Source: Chloroflexota bacterium
GTDB lineage: Bacteria; Chloroflexota; Anaerolineae; Anaerolineales; Villigracilaceae
Assembly: GCA_016235425.1 (NCBI GenBank)
Contig: JACRLC010000059.1
Coordinates: forward strand, 1-64,000
Direction: 5' to 3'
DNA: 64,000 nt
The notes beneath the pieces are model-generated. The model did not search any database. It was not told the origin of the DNA and was given only the letters and a program-made list of their open reading frames with translations. Position numbers and translations under genes: made by a program. Within the stretch, counting starts at the first letter, position 1; each line of letters opens with the position of its first letter. Positions 34,810 through 43,052 of the stretch are shown here, one piece after another.

Positions 34810-35090
34810 TGCCCAAACCAAAATGCAGCTTGCGAAAATTTCTTGAGCTTGCGCGAGTGCGTTGCACCACACGGACAGGCGAATCCGTTGAAACGGCAAA
34901 ATCCAATCGGGCAGGGAATCCCATTAAATCAGTCCCCCCATTTTCGCTTGCGGGCGTAATGTCCAAATCAAACTCAACTTGCGAAAATATTCTTGAGCTT
35001 GCGCGAGTGCGTCGCACCTGCCTGACAAGTGAATCTGGTTAAGTGGCAGAATCTAATCGGGTAGATAATCTCATTAAGTCAAGTGCGACG
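34793..35090. repeat. Two tandem 150-bp repeats
   Basis: TTCGCTTG begins copies at 34793 and 34943. CTTGAGCTTGCGCGAGTGCG occurs at 34842 and 34992, and both copies have TTGCGAAAAT, AATCGGG and ATTAA blocks in order. The first copy includes the TetR stop codon. Confidence 0.8.
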
Positions 35091-35377
35091 CACCCTCACG
35101 AATGGACTCGCGCCACGAAAACACCTGTTGGGTCTGGAATGTTGAACGCGTTTCTGGCGAAGAAGAAGCGCGGGAAGTTAGTATAAATTCATAGCAAGCA
35201 AGTGCCAAAACTCTAACAAAACTCATATACAGACATCTGTTCTAAGAATTGACTCTTTGGAAAAGAGGTGATAGATTCTGAAAATCAGTATATATGGGTG
35301 GACAGCGTGCGTCATCCCCCATATATGGCTGTGACAAATGTTCTATCCTTCGTTGACGCACGAAAGGAAATCACCTT
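35091..35377. promoter_or_regulatory. AT-rich leader with a long hairpin before the DUF2188 gene
   Basis: CAGTATATATGGG (from 35286) pairs with CCCATATATGGCTG (to 35331), with ATATATGGG at 35290-35298 and its complement at 35318-35326. The hairpin lies about 50 nt before the ATG at 35378. The DNA here is visibly more AT-rich than before. The remainder shows nothing recognisable. Confidence 0.4.
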
Positions 35378-35614
35378 ATGAGCAAGAAAGGAAACATCTG
35401 GGTTGTCCCGCATAAAGGCGGCTGGGCCGTCAAGCGGGAAAAGGCACAACGCAGTATTGTTGTGACTCCCACAAAGCAGGAGGCTGACAAAATTGGTCAC
35501 CAAATTGGCAAGAACAGTGGTGTGAACGTGATTACCCAGCGCAAGGATGGCACTATTCAGAGCCATGACAGTTATGGGAATGACCCCAACCCGCCGACTG
35601 ACAAAGAACATTAG
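35378..35614 (+). CDS. DUF2188 family protein
   Basis: Small protein of 78 aa. WVVPHKGGWAVKREKAQRS, a variable middle part with TPTKQEADKIG, and VITQRKDGTIQSHDSYGNDP match DUF2188, a small beta-rich family often found near accessory genes. Its function is unknown. AAGGAA precedes the ATG. It lies 8 nt upstream of the KTSC gene, with which it probably forms a two-gene operon ended by the hairpin at 35841. Confidence 0.85.
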   Translation: MSKKGNIWVVPHKGGWAVKREKAQRSIVVTPTKQEADKIGHQIGKNSGVNVITQRKDGTIQSHDSYGNDPNPPTDKEH

Positions 35615-35622
35615 GAGGAAAA

Positions 35623-35835
35623 ATGTTTAGGCGACCTGTTCAATCTAGCGACCTGCGTTCCGTGGGGTACGACCCTGTTAATTCGGTTTTGGAAATCGAA
35701 TTCAACAGTGGCGGAGTTTATCAATACTTCAATGTCCCTGCCAGCGTTTATCAAGCGCTGATGAGCGCTGCTTCGCACGGTACATACTTCCACGCGAACA
35801 TCAAAGACCGTTACCGCTACTCGCGTATCGGTTGA
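35623..35835 (+). CDS. KTSC domain protein
   Basis: Protein of 70 aa made almost wholly of a KTSC domain: SSDLRSVGYDPVNSVLEIEF, NSGGVYQYFNVPASVYQAL and SHGTYFHANIKDRYRYSRI. The domain occurs alone or fused to nucleic-acid enzymes such as lysyl-tRNA synthetase relatives, and its role is uncertain. AGGAGG lies before the ATG. It is the second gene after DUF2188, next to a restriction-modification operon on the other strand. Confidence 0.88.
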   Translation: MFRRPVQSSDLRSVGYDPVNSVLEIEFNSGGVYQYFNVPASVYQALMSAASHGTYFHANIKDRYRYSRIG

Positions 35836-35840
35836 GCAAC

Positions 35841-35877
35841 AAGCCCCTGAAGTACGCCGGCTTCAGGGGCTTCATTT
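35841..35877 (+). terminator. Intrinsic terminator after the KTSC gene
   Basis: AAGCCCCTGAAG (35841-35852) and its exact complement (35861-35872) form a 12-bp stem with an eight-base loop, followed by CATTTCAT. Confidence 0.75.
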
Positions 35878-35928
35878 CATGCCTTCAATAGATCTTTTCA
35901 GTTTTCTCTTTTGCTTCCCGAAGCGTTC

Positions 35929-36300
35929 TCACTTTTCATCTTTCACGCGCACAGGTCTTCCCTCTTCGTAATTCCAATGCGTGAACATGCTTAGCGGCAA
36001 TTCATCCACTTTCCAAAAATACAACAACATTGCCATACAACCTACACAAAATTTCCAATCACTTCCCCATCCGCCTACATTGTGCTTGCAATAAACATCC
36101 CCTTCTTTTATTTCGTGCCCACGAATACATTCATGTTTCTTTCGAGCCGTTACGGTTGTCCATGTCAAACCGATTGGGTCAAGCCGTTGAATACCTTCGT
36201 ATATAGCCCAGAGGTTTTTATTCTCCTGTGGTTTGAGCATTGTTTCATTGGCAAACATATCAAACAAAACTTCATTGAGGGAGCGAACGGGTTGTTTCAC
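35929..36300 (-). CDS. Small Cys/His-rich protein in the restriction operon
   Basis: Protein of 123 aa I cannot assign to a family. It has a likely zinc site: ARKKHECIRGHEIKEGDVYC with a following WKFCVGC gives spaced Cys and His residues like a treble-clef finger. The rest is acidic and aromatic. It starts with GTG at 36300, supported by GGAG six bases upstream, only 11 nt after hsdS stops. It is therefore the third gene of the hsdM-hsdS operon and may modify or regulate the restriction system. Confidence 0.65.
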   Translation of the reverse strand: MKQPVRSLNEVLFDMFANETMLKPQENKNLWAIYEGIQRLDPIGLTWTTVTARKKHECIRGHEIKEGDVYCKHNVGGWGSDWKFCVGCMAMLLYFWKVDELPLSMFTHWNYEEGRPVRVKDEK

Positions 36301-36311
36301 TTTTTCTCCAT

Positions 36312-37697
36312 TTATCCAAGTAATGCCTTTTCAAATTTCTCTTTTGCATTTTGCCATTCGCGCTCGGCTTCTTCGCGCAAGGCGCGGGCTTGGGCGCGGC
36401 GACGAGATAATTCGGAAGAAATCCTTTCCTGTATTTTTTCTGACGGAATGGGAATTAAGATTTTCTCTAATTCTGGCTCGGTAATGGCTGGATAATTTCC
36501 GCCACTGCTTCGTTGAAGCATTTGCTGTAAGCAGATTTGATTTCGCAGAACGCTCCAAAGGTAATCTTTGGAAATCCGTTTCTCTGTAATCTCTCGAATA
36601 ACAGAGAAACCAGTAGAAGCAACGCAACCATCCAAAGATTTATCCGCCTGTGCGATTGCGCCACGATGCGGGCGGGTGAGGCTAACCAGAATATCGCCAT
36701 CTCGTATCGCCATTCGAGCGCGGCTTGGAGCTTCGCTTACAAGTGTTTCAACGGCACTTATATTTCCTGTTGGAATATCTATACCGCTGATTTCAATATA
36801 CCTGAAAGTTTCAGCAGGTTCCTGCTCAGGCGACCAGATTTCATCCGAAAACTTTACGAGTTGACCAAGTTCCTTGCATGAAGTTTTTTGAATGACATCA
36901 ATCAACTTGCTGAATATTGGATGATGAAAATGTGGGTCAACACGCCCATCTTGAACGGTATCAAATCTAATTGCAAATGTCGCTCGCTTCTCTTCCTTCG
37001 GCAGTTTCAACCCCAACTGCTCCAGCACGAACGCATCCATGCCTTGAAGCAACCCCTCGGCCTGACTTAACTTCTCCGCCCGCGCCTTGCGTGCGGCTTC
37101 CATCTCCGCAACAAGGGCGCGCTGAATATCCAGCAGCGGGATGGGAATTTCAAACGTTTTGAACTCTTCCTTGTTGATATTCGGTTGTCCTGCTGGGCGT
37201 TGCATTGAACGAACCCAAGTTTTATATCTTTCTGTCTTAGTATAGTAATAAACAAATCCTGGCAAGGCTTTTTCTTTATCAAAGCGAAATCTTATGCAAT
37301 AACCTGCGAAGATTGACTTTCCAATTTCTTTTGTATAAATGAAGGTCTTGCCAACAGTCGCGCCGCTTCGAGCGAACAATACATCTCCATCTTCTAGAAG
37401 GAATCTATCATCTACATTTTCGGCAGTGACAAATTCGTGACCTTCTGGAATGCCTTCATCGTCAAAGTCTGTGATGCGAATATATCTCACATCATTGGAC
37501 GATGACATTGCCACTGCTTTTTCAGCGGCTCCATAATCAGGCTCTTGCACAACAAGGTTGCCAAGTTTTTCTTCATTGCCTGTTCCAAGTTTATTATGAC
37601 CACCATGATAAATAAACTTGGGGTCAATTCTTTCTATTACTTTGCCCCGCCGCACGGCGAAGCATTGCAATTCAGCCCTCACCCTGTCCTCTCCCAA
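36312..37697 (-). CDS. hsdS: Restriction-modification specificity subunit
   Basis: Type I-like S protein of up to 461 aa with two target-recognition domains separated by helical spacers (EMEAARKARAEKLSQAEGLL in the centre, ELSRRRAQARALREEAER at the end). LEDGDVLFARSGATVGKTF, IPIPLLDIQRALVAEM, IRDGDILVSLTRPHRGAIAQ and ILIPIPSEKIQERISSEL are typical. It sets the DNA sequence bound by the M subunit. The start is uncertain: a TTG at 37697 and a GTG five codons later both lie in a CCCTC-type palindromic element that fills the hsdM-hsdS junction. Conserved-looking sequence begins at RRGKVIERIDPKF. Confidence 0.88.
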   Translation of the reverse strand: MGEDRVRAELQCFAVRRGKVIERIDPKFIYHGGHNKLGTGNEEKLGNLVVQEPDYGAAEKAVAMSSSNDVRYIRITDFDDEGIPEGHEFVTAENVDDRFLLEDGDVLFARSGATVGKTFIYTKEIGKSIFAGYCIRFRFDKEKALPGFVYYYTKTERYKTWVRSMQRPAGQPNINKEEFKTFEIPIPLLDIQRALVAEMEAARKARAEKLSQAEGLLQGMDAFVLEQLGLKLPKEEKRATFAIRFDTVQDGRVDPHFHHPIFSKLIDVIQKTSCKELGQLVKFSDEIWSPEQEPAETFRYIEISGIDIPTGNISAVETLVSEAPSRARMAIRDGDILVSLTRPHRGAIAQADKSLDGCVASTGFSVIREITEKRISKDYLWSVLRNQICLQQMLQRSSGGNYPAITEPELEKILIPIPSEKIQERISSELSRRRAQARALREEAEREWQNAKEKFEKALLG

Positions 37698-37723
37698 AGG
37701 AAGAGGGGAATCAGCGCGAGGGC
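37676..37723. repeat. CCCTC-type palindromic element between hsdM and hsdS
   Basis: CCCTCACCCTGTCCTCTCCC, AAAGGAAGAGGGGAA and a terminal GAGGG. It fills the gap between the hsdM stop (37724-37726) and the coding part of hsdS, and its GGGAGAGGA on the minus strand could act as the ribosome binding site. Confidence 0.7.
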
Positions 37724-39661
37724 TTAGGCGAAAAAAGGCTCTGGGTTCTCCGTGAACTTGCGGTACTCGGTGGCCAGCCCCGTGTCGGGTAAAACCTGCC
37801 GATGGGTTTCAATCCACTCGTCAGGGTTGAGCGGGTCGCGCTTATAAACAAACTCCGTGTCGAACAAGTCACAGCGCATGATCTCGATCTTCGAGTCTTC
37901 GGTCTCGGTCTTCTTGACCAATTTGAAGGTCTTGCGTCCCGTCGCGTCGTAGCCGATGTTTTCGGCGATTGCCATAAAGATGGCTTCGTCATCGTTTGGC
38001 GTTTCGCCCGCTTCTCTCTTTTGCAAAAAGACCAGGCTGGCTTTGACGCCCGCGCCGTAATGAGCAAAGGAATACTGCGGCAAACTGACCACTGCCAGCA
38101 AACGATAATGTTCCAGCATCCAGTCGCGCACTTGTTGAAGCGATGAATTGGTGAGAATGCCGTCGGGCAAAACGATTGCCATGCGCCCGTTCGGTTTCAG
38201 GAATTGATGACAGCGTTCCAAAAACAAAATCTCGGTCTTGACAGTGGCTTTGGCCTTGCCCGAACGCGCCCCGTCTTTCCAGTCGTAATCCAAATCGTAT
38301 TGGTTCAGATATGGCTTTTCCACCTGCTTGACCACCGCGCCGAACGGCGGATTGGTGAGAATGATGTCGAAGCGGTTGGATGCAAAGCCGCGATTTTCCG
38401 CCGTGATCTTGTCCATACCCTGCAAAGAGTCCACGCTGATGACGTTGGTATGCCCGTCATCGTGCACGATCATGTTCATCTTTGCCACGCGCGCAATCGA
38501 GTCATTCAACTCGATGCCGAACAAGCGCTTCTGTGCAAAGTCATGCCAATGGCGGTCATAATCTGTTGTGCCTTCATCGTAATACTCGCCTGCTTCGCGC
38601 CGCACTGCGTCCAGCGCGTAAAGCAAAAATCCGCCGGAGCCGCAAGCGGGGTCGAGCACGAGATCGTCGTGCGTGGGGCGCATCATCTCCACTGCAAAGG
38701 CAATCACTTCGCGCGGCGTAAAGTATTGGCCGAAGTCGCCTTTGAAGAAACCGTCCATGAATTGCTCGAAGGCCACGCCTTTTGTATCCAAATCGGTTTT
38801 GTTTAGGTTGATGCCTTCGAGGTGCGAAACGACCGTTCGCAGGACGGCGTCATCCACCTTGATCGTATCGGTAAACACGTTCGGTTCGCGCTGACGCTGG
38901 GTCTCGTACAAGGCGCGTATCCTCGCCGCCAGTTTTTCGCTCTTCTCGTGCGTCTTGATCTGGAACTGGTATGGTTCGCCGCGCTTTGTGCTTTTCTCGT
39001 CGCTGATCTTGACGAAGATGATCTTGGATAATTCGCCGAAGGCTTCGGGCGGCGTGCGCCTGCCGCCTTCCCACAAGGATTGATGGCATTTCTTGATGGC
39101 CGAGATCAGCTCCTCCTTGCTCACGGCTTTAATGTCGAGCTGCCCTTTGTTGAAGTACTTGAACTCTTCGGGCTTGCCGTAACGTAAAGGAATATCGGCG
39201 ATGATGTTTTGCTCGCGTTCAAGAACATCATACCTGCCTGTGAAGTCGAAGGCGCGGCGGGTACTGCCTGCCGCTACCATCACATAACTGGCGCGGAATT
39301 TTTGCCACGTACCATTTCCGCAAGCCTGCTCAACAGCCTGATTGAATTCCGCGTCTGAAATACCGTCCTTCTTGCACTCGATCACTGCATAAGGCTGTTT
39401 GCGCGTATTATCTTTGAAGATAACCAAATCGGCGCGGTCGGAGGGTGTGCGGTCTGGCACGACAACTTCCACGCCAATACAATCCGCGTCATAGTTATAG
39501 CGATAGATCAACTCCGCCCAAAATTCGGCGCGTACTTTTTCTTCGGGGTCGTTATATCTTTCAGAGTGATTGACTGCAATATAAGTGATTTTCTCTGTCC
39601 TGCCTTCGCCCGTCAGTTTGGCGTGTCCATCTTTAATTGCGCGTTCCAGATAAGTGGGCAT
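37724..39661 (-). CDS. hsdM: Nuclease-methyltransferase fusion of a restriction-modification system
   Basis: Protein of 645 aa. Residues 1-170 resemble the N-terminal nuclease domain of HsdR: E near 40-45, then RADLVIF and YAVIECKKD, a PD-(D/E)XK pattern. Residues 200-640 are an N6-adenine methyltransferase: FGQYFTPREVIAFAVEMM, LDPACGSGGFLLYAL, LFGIELNDSIARVAKMNM and the catalytic FDIILTNPPFGA. With the separate S gene this makes a possible complete system without HsdR, like the BcgI-type organisation (RM fusion plus S). No translocase gene is visible in the window. GGAGG precedes the ATG. Confidence 0.88.
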   Translation of the reverse strand: MPTYLERAIKDGHAKLTGEGRTEKITYIAVNHSERYNDPEEKVRAEFWAELIYRYNYDADCIGVEVVVPDRTPSDRADLVIFKDNTRKQPYAVIECKKDGISDAEFNQAVEQACGNGTWQKFRASYVMVAAGSTRRAFDFTGRYDVLEREQNIIADIPLRYGKPEEFKYFNKGQLDIKAVSKEELISAIKKCHQSLWEGGRRTPPEAFGELSKIIFVKISDEKSTKRGEPYQFQIKTHEKSEKLAARIRALYETQRQREPNVFTDTIKVDDAVLRTVVSHLEGINLNKTDLDTKGVAFEQFMDGFFKGDFGQYFTPREVIAFAVEMMRPTHDDLVLDPACGSGGFLLYALDAVRREAGEYYDEGTTDYDRHWHDFAQKRLFGIELNDSIARVAKMNMIVHDDGHTNVISVDSLQGMDKITAENRGFASNRFDIILTNPPFGAVVKQVEKPYLNQYDLDYDWKDGARSGKAKATVKTEILFLERCHQFLKPNGRMAIVLPDGILTNSSLQQVRDWMLEHYRLLAVVSLPQYSFAHYGAGVKASLVFLQKREAGETPNDDEAIFMAIAENIGYDATGRKTFKLVKKTETEDSKIEIMRCDLFDTEFVYKRDPLNPDEWIETHRQVLPDTGLATEYRKFTENPEPFFA

Positions 39662-40099
39662 TGTATCCTCCGTTGTAATAACTGCCTTATTCTATCAAAA
39701 GAATTGTCCCCTAATGCCGCAAAACCCCGGCTATTTTTACGCATGAAATTAAGCCAACAAACCCGGAAATTACACCAACAAACTTTGAAATTAAACCAAG
39801 AAACCTTGAAATTACACCGTCAAACTCGGCGATTTGACGGCTTGATCTCAGGGTCATTCTTCGTTCATCCTAAGCACATCCACAATACTGTCGGGGCGGG
39901 CCCAAAGCGGAGAAAATGCCCCTTGAAACGGAACAAACCCAAAGACCTGACATGCCCCTCGAAACTGAACCAGCCTCCATCCCCGCGTGAAGCGAGTCCC
40001 AAATCTCCAATCTCCAATCTCTAATTACCGATTACTAATTACCAATAACCAATCCCCACACTTGGTATAATTCCGCCACCACATCCTTCTGGAGTCCGC
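39662..40099. other. Intergenic region between the restriction operon and alaS
   Basis: It holds four 21-bp repeats (39745-39828), a CCAATCT/AATTACC low-complexity tract (about 39998-40050) and a TATAAT at 40066-40071 that may be the alaS -10. I do not regard the open frame through the 21-bp repeats as a gene. Confidence 0.5.
39745..39828. repeat. Four 21-bp tandem repeats
   Basis: Units begin GAAATTA(A/C)(G/A)CCAA and follow each other at 39745, 39766, 39787 and 39808. The plus-strand frame from an ATG at 39743 reads seven-residue units such as KLHQQTL, but there is no ribosome binding site. Confidence 0.8.
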
Positions 40100-42961
40100 A
40101 TGAGCAAAAAACTGACCGGCAACGAAATCCGCCAAACCTTCATAGACTTCTTCGTCGAGCACGGACATACGGCTGTGCCGTCCATGTCGCTTGTGCCGGG
40201 CGGGGATGCGACCCTGCTGTTCACCAACTCGGGCATGGTGCAGTTCAAGGACGTGTTCCTCGGCACCGATAAGCGCCCCTACAAGCGCGCCGTGGACTCG
40301 CAGAAGTGTATGCGCGTGGCAGGCAAGCACAACGACCTCGAAGACGTGGGCCGCGACGATACGCATCACACCTTCTTTGAAATGCTCGGCAACTGGTCGT
40401 TTGGCGATTACTATAAAAAGGAAGCCATCGCCTGGTCGTGGCAGTTGCTCACCGACGTGTGGGGCTTGCCGAAGGACAAACTCTACGCCACTTGTTTTGA
40501 AGATGACAAGGGCGGCATCCCGCGCGATGACGAAGCCGGCGATATTTGGAAGGCGCAGCCCGGTTTCGATCCTTCGCATGTTTTGTTTTTCGGGCGCAAG
40601 GAAAACTTCTGGCAAATGGCGGAGTTCGGGCCGTGCGGGCCGTGCTCCGAAATTCACATTGACCTGGGCGAAGAGCGCGATAACCTGCGCGGCACAGACC
40701 ACGTCTGCGGCGTGAACGGCGAATGCACGCGCTACCTCGAACTCTGGAACAACGTCTTCATTCAATACAACCTCTTCGACGATGGCCGCCTCGAACCCCT
40801 CCCCGCCAAGCACGTCGATACGGGCATGGGCTTCGAGCGCATCGTCTCCGTTTTGCAGGGCGTGGACTCCAACTACAAGACCGACCTCTTCACAGGCTCG
40901 CTCGACGTTCTGCGCTCGCTTACGGGTCACACTGAAAAGGAAATGCTCGCCGATTTCACACCCTATCGCGTCATCTGCGACCACGCCCGTTCTGCCGCCT
41001 TCCTCATCGCCGACGGCGTTGTCCCCGGCAACGGCGGGCGCAACTACGTCACGCGCATGATCATCCGCCGCGCCGCCCGCTTCGGCACCAAGATTGGACT
41101 CCACGAACCGTTCCTCGCAAAAGTGGCCGAAGCCGTGATCGTGGAATATGGCGGCTTTTATCCTGAACTGGAAAAGAACAAGGCCGCGATTTTTGACAAT
41201 CTGACTCGAGAGGAAATCCGCTTCGCGCGGACGGTGGAAGCTGGTACCGCTCATTTGGAGAATCTACTCTCCAATCTCCAATCCTCCAATTCCCTGCTCT
41301 TGGACGGCCACCGCGCCTTTGACCTCTACGCCACGTACGGCCTGCCCTTTGAGATTTCCCGCGACATTGCCCGCGAACAAGGACTTGATATTGACGAAGC
41401 AGGCTTCAACGAAGCGAAAGAGAAACACAGCAAAGCCTCAGGCGGCGGCAAGGCCATGGGCAAGCTCGGCGGCGAAGACGCAGAGTTCTTCGCGCGGATC
41501 TTGAAAGACTTGCAATCGGGTAGGGGCGGGGTCACCGCGCCCCTGCTCGGCGAACATGGCGTCGAATATGACCCGTACACGAGTCCCAAAGTGGAAGGCG
41601 AAATTCTCGCGTTGATTGTCAACGGCGAATCAGTTGAATCTGCTTCTTTGGATGATGCCGTCGAAGTCATCCTGCCGAAGACCGGTTTCTACATCGAATC
41701 CGGCGGCCAGGTTTCAGATCAGGGTTACATTCGCGCCCTCATCCCCGGCCCTTCCCCCGTAGGGGGAAGGGAGTCCCCCTCTCCCTTTGGGAGAGGGGCT
41801 AGGGGTGAGGGGGGGTGGCAGATCGAAGTGACCGGCATGCGCCGCGCCTCAGCGGGAGTGATCGTCCACATCGGCGAAGTCATCTCCGGCCATCCCAAAG
41901 TAGGCGACAAAGCCATCGCCGAAGTGGACATGGTCCGCCGCCACGACATCATGCGCAACCACACAGCCACGCACTTGCTCCACGCCGCGCTGCACCAGGT
42001 TCTCGGTGACCATGCCCGTCAGGCAGGCTCGCTCGTTGCGCCGACTCACTTGCGCTTCGACTTCACCCACCCCGAAGCGATGACTCCCGAACAGATCGAG
42101 CGCGTCGAGAGGATCGTCAACGATGCAGCCGCCGCCGACATGGAAGTGTTCCCTCACCTCAAGGCGCGTGAAGACGCGATTGCCGAAGGCGCGATGGCCT
42201 TGTTTGGCGAGAAATACGGCGAGACCGTCCGCACGGTTACGATCTCCCCTGTCGGTTTTGATACACCAACGGATGTCGCGGTGATCCATCCCACAGCGGC
42301 AGTGGAACACGAGCAAAAATATTCCTACGAACTGTGCGGCGGCACACACCTTGACCGCACCTCCGATGTCGGCGCGTTCATCATCGTCAGCGAAGGTTCT
42401 GCCGCGGCAGGCATTCGCCGCATCGAAGCCGTCACAGGCCGCGGCGCGTACGACTTGATCGCGCGTCGTTTCAAAGCCGCTAAACGGGCCGCCGCATTGG
42501 TCTCCTCCACGCCTGAGGAACTGCCTTCAAAAGTGGAGGCTTTGCAGGACGAACTGGCCGACCTTCGCAGGCAGCTTGCCAGCCTGCGGCGGGACTCCGC
42601 GTTAGCCACCTTCAATCTCATGCTTGAAGATGTGGAAACTGTCAAGGATGTCATGGTGCTTGCCGTCGAGGTCCCGAACTGCGATGCGGACACTTTGCGT
42701 TCGCTGGCCGACAAATTCCGCGAGAGACATCCGAAGAGCGGCGTCTGTGTGCTTGTCTCCCCGGCGGATGGCAAATCCACCGTCATCGCCACCGTCACCG
42801 AGGATCTCGTCAAGCGCGGCTTGAAGGCAGGCGATATTATCCAGTCCATTGGCGGGAAAGGCGGCGGGCGGCCAAATCTTGCGCAAGGCAGTCTGCCCGA
42901 TGGAAATGTCAGTGAGGCATTGGGTAAAGTCGCAAGGGCAGTGGAAGAGAAGTTGAAGTAA
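40100..42961 (+). CDS. alaS: Alanyl-tRNA synthetase with an in-frame palindromic insertion
   Basis: Class II synthetase of 953 aa; the family is usually about 870-900 aa. Catalytic domain (1-245): IRQTFIDFFVEHGHTAVPS, TNSGMVQFKDVFLG, CMRVAGKHNDLEDVG, FEMLGNWSFGDYYKKEA. Editing domain: HTATHLLHAALHQ, and CGGTHLDRTSDVG with the Cys and His of the zinc site. A C-Ala region ends with GGGRPNLAQG. Residues about 545-571 (ALIPGPSPVGGRESPSPFGR onward) are encoded by a CCCTC-type element in a loop before the editing domain. A second odd stretch near residue 390 (NLLSNLQSSNSLL) comes from a CCAATCT-type tract. The enzyme charges tRNA-Ala and clears Ser/Gly errors. Confidence 0.95.
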   Translation: MSKKLTGNEIRQTFIDFFVEHGHTAVPSMSLVPGGDATLLFTNSGMVQFKDVFLGTDKRPYKRAVDSQKCMRVAGKHNDLEDVGRDDTHHTFFEMLGNWSFGDYYKKEAIAWSWQLLTDVWGLPKDKLYATCFEDDKGGIPRDDEAGDIWKAQPGFDPSHVLFFGRKENFWQMAEFGPCGPCSEIHIDLGEERDNLRGTDHVCGVNGECTRYLELWNNVFIQYNLFDDGRLEPLPAKHVDTGMGFERIVSVLQGVDSNYKTDLFTGSLDVLRSLTGHTEKEMLADFTPYRVICDHARSAAFLIADGVVPGNGGRNYVTRMIIRRAARFGTKIGLHEPFLAKVAEAVIVEYGGFYPELEKNKAAIFDNLTREEIRFARTVEAGTAHLENLLSNLQSSNSLLLDGHRAFDLYATYGLPFEISRDIAREQGLDIDEAGFNEAKEKHSKASGGGKAMGKLGGEDAEFFARILKDLQSGRGGVTAPLLGEHGVEYDPYTSPKVEGEILALIVNGESVESASLDDAVEVILPKTGFYIESGGQVSDQGYIRALIPGPSPVGGRESPSPFGRGARGEGGWQIEVTGMRRASAGVIVHIGEVISGHPKVGDKAIAEVDMVRRHDIMRNHTATHLLHAALHQVLGDHARQAGSLVAPTHLRFDFTHPEAMTPEQIERVERIVNDAAAADMEVFPHLKAREDAIAEGAMALFGEKYGETVRTVTISPVGFDTPTDVAVIHPTAAVEHEQKYSYELCGGTHLDRTSDVGAFIIVSEGSAAAGIRRIEAVTGRGAYDLIARRFKAAKRAAALVSSTPEELPSKVEALQDELADLRRQLASLRRDSALATFNLMLEDVETVKDVMVLAVEVPNCDADTLRSLADKFRERHPKSGVCVLVSPADGKSTVIATVTEDLVKRGLKAGDIIQSIGGKGGGRPNLAQGSLPDGNVSEALGKVARAVEEKLK
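41736..41811. repeat. CCCTC-type palindromic element inside alaS
   Basis: A full copy: CCCTCATCCCCGGCCCTTCC, CCCCGTAGGGGG, CTCCCTTTGGGAG and a terminal AGGGGTGAGGG. It is transcribed and translated within alaS without a stop or frameshift. Its two inner palindromes match those of the intergenic copies at 14467 and 23001. Confidence 0.9.
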
Positions 42962-42965
42962 ACCT

Positions 42966-42991
42966 GTGGGAGTGGAGAAATCCACTCCCAC
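42966..42991 (+). terminator. alaS terminator hairpin
   Basis: GTGGGAGTGGA, GAAA loop, TCCACTCCCAC, then TTGATTT. It lies 5 nt after the alaS stop. Confidence 0.75.
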
Positions 42992-43052
42992 TTGATTTAA
43001 ACAGGGGAATCATTACAATGTTTTTAAGGTCAATTTTTGAAAGGAGGCTAAG

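Noticed and set aside
34778-35017. Minus-strand frame with repeated RTRASSR
   Set aside because: The repetition reflects the 150-bp DNA repeat, and the frame overlaps the TetR gene end.
37724-39661. Ordinary type I HsdM
   Set aside because: The N-terminal ECKK nuclease-like domain and lack of an adjacent hsdR point to a fusion; the symbol hsdM is kept only for the methyltransferase part.
39566-40024. Possible plus-strand gene with heptad-like repeats
   Set aside because: Its first third is antisense to the start of the hsdM gene, the repeats are DNA-level 21-mers, and there is no ribosome binding site at the ATG at 39743.
40025-41254. Minus-strand frame of 409 codons
   Set aside because: It is a shadow of alaS, whose class II motifs lie in the plus frame at the same place.
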